64,000 nt of DNA from Mycobacterium deserti (GTDB lineage Bacteria; Actinomycetota; Actinomycetes; Mycobacteriales; Mycobacteriaceae). Both the position numbers and the translations under genes were made by a program. Below are positions 62,395 to 64,000 of the stretch, piece by piece. The notes under the pieces are model-generated. The model was not told the origin of the DNA and made no database searches. It saw only the letters and a list, made by a program, of their open reading frames with translations. How positions within the stretch are numbered: the stretch's first letter is position 1; each line of letters opens with the position of its first letter. The stretch covers positions 186,001 through 250,000 of the forward strand of contig NZ_JAODWD010000002.1 of assembly GCF_025345615.1 (NCBI RefSeq), in the 5' to 3' direction.

Positions 62395-64000
<1,606 letters not shown>

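Overview
The window is chromosomal DNA from a GC-rich actinobacterium, almost certainly a mycobacterium (Mycolicibacterium-like). The reasons are gene order and content: a str operon (rpsL-rpsG-fusA-tuf), an S10 operon interrupted by a sulfatase and its formylglycine-generating enzyme before the spc operon, rpoB-rpoC, a complete mycofactocin locus, DUF732/DUF3558/DUF3060/DUF5313-type proteins, a cutinase and two MaoC-free crotonase genes. The order parallels M. tuberculosis Rv0667-Rv0728 (recalled, not searched), read here in the opposite direction, with insertions. Most genes lie on the minus strand.

Layout, low to high coordinates. 1-3.7 kb: a serA2-like dehydrogenase (cut by the window edge) coupled to a fucA-like aldolase, then sppA and a small secreted DUF732 protein. 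3.8-8.05 kb: spc operon rplN-rplX-rplE-rpsN-rpsH-rplF-rplR-rpsE-rpmD-rplO (minus strand). 8.2-12.9 kb: FGE, arylsulfatase, a DUF2306-type membrane protein and a divergent TetR gene with a double palindromic operator. 13.0-18.6 kb: S10 operon rpsJ to rpsQ. 19-27 kb: a large membrane protein, DUF5313 protein, a broken SnoaL-like gene, a lipoprotein esterase, a P450, and a TetR/MFS exporter pair with a clear operator.

27.1-34.4 kb: mycofactocin locus mftA-B-C-D-E-F-G with divergent mftR. MftA is the 31-residue precursor; MftB and MftC bind and modify its C-terminal Val-Tyr; MftE releases the core; MftD finishes the redox head group; MftF glycosylates; MftG re-oxidises the cofactor. A mycofactocin-type SDR lies 6 kb away under an exact KstR-type operator. 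Between them are an ECF sigma factor coupled to a triple VOC-domain protein, a ferredoxin reductase, and an AsnC-regulated arginine-to-glutamate-semialdehyde pair (arginine dihydrolase/dimethylargininase-like enzyme plus rocD).

41-51.5 kb: a SHOCT membrane protein, a cutinase, a proline-rich anchored protein, the str operon, a TetR gene with a perfect operator, two DUF3558-type lipoproteins and a divergent pair of DUF3060 proteins. 51.5-58.3 kb: an acyl-CoA dehydrogenase/crotonase/PaaX/crotonase operon, a PAP2 membrane protein, endonuclease IV and a DinB-like protein. 58.4-64 kb: rpoC and the 3' part of rpoB. No tRNA, rRNA, CRISPR array or insertion sequence was recognised.
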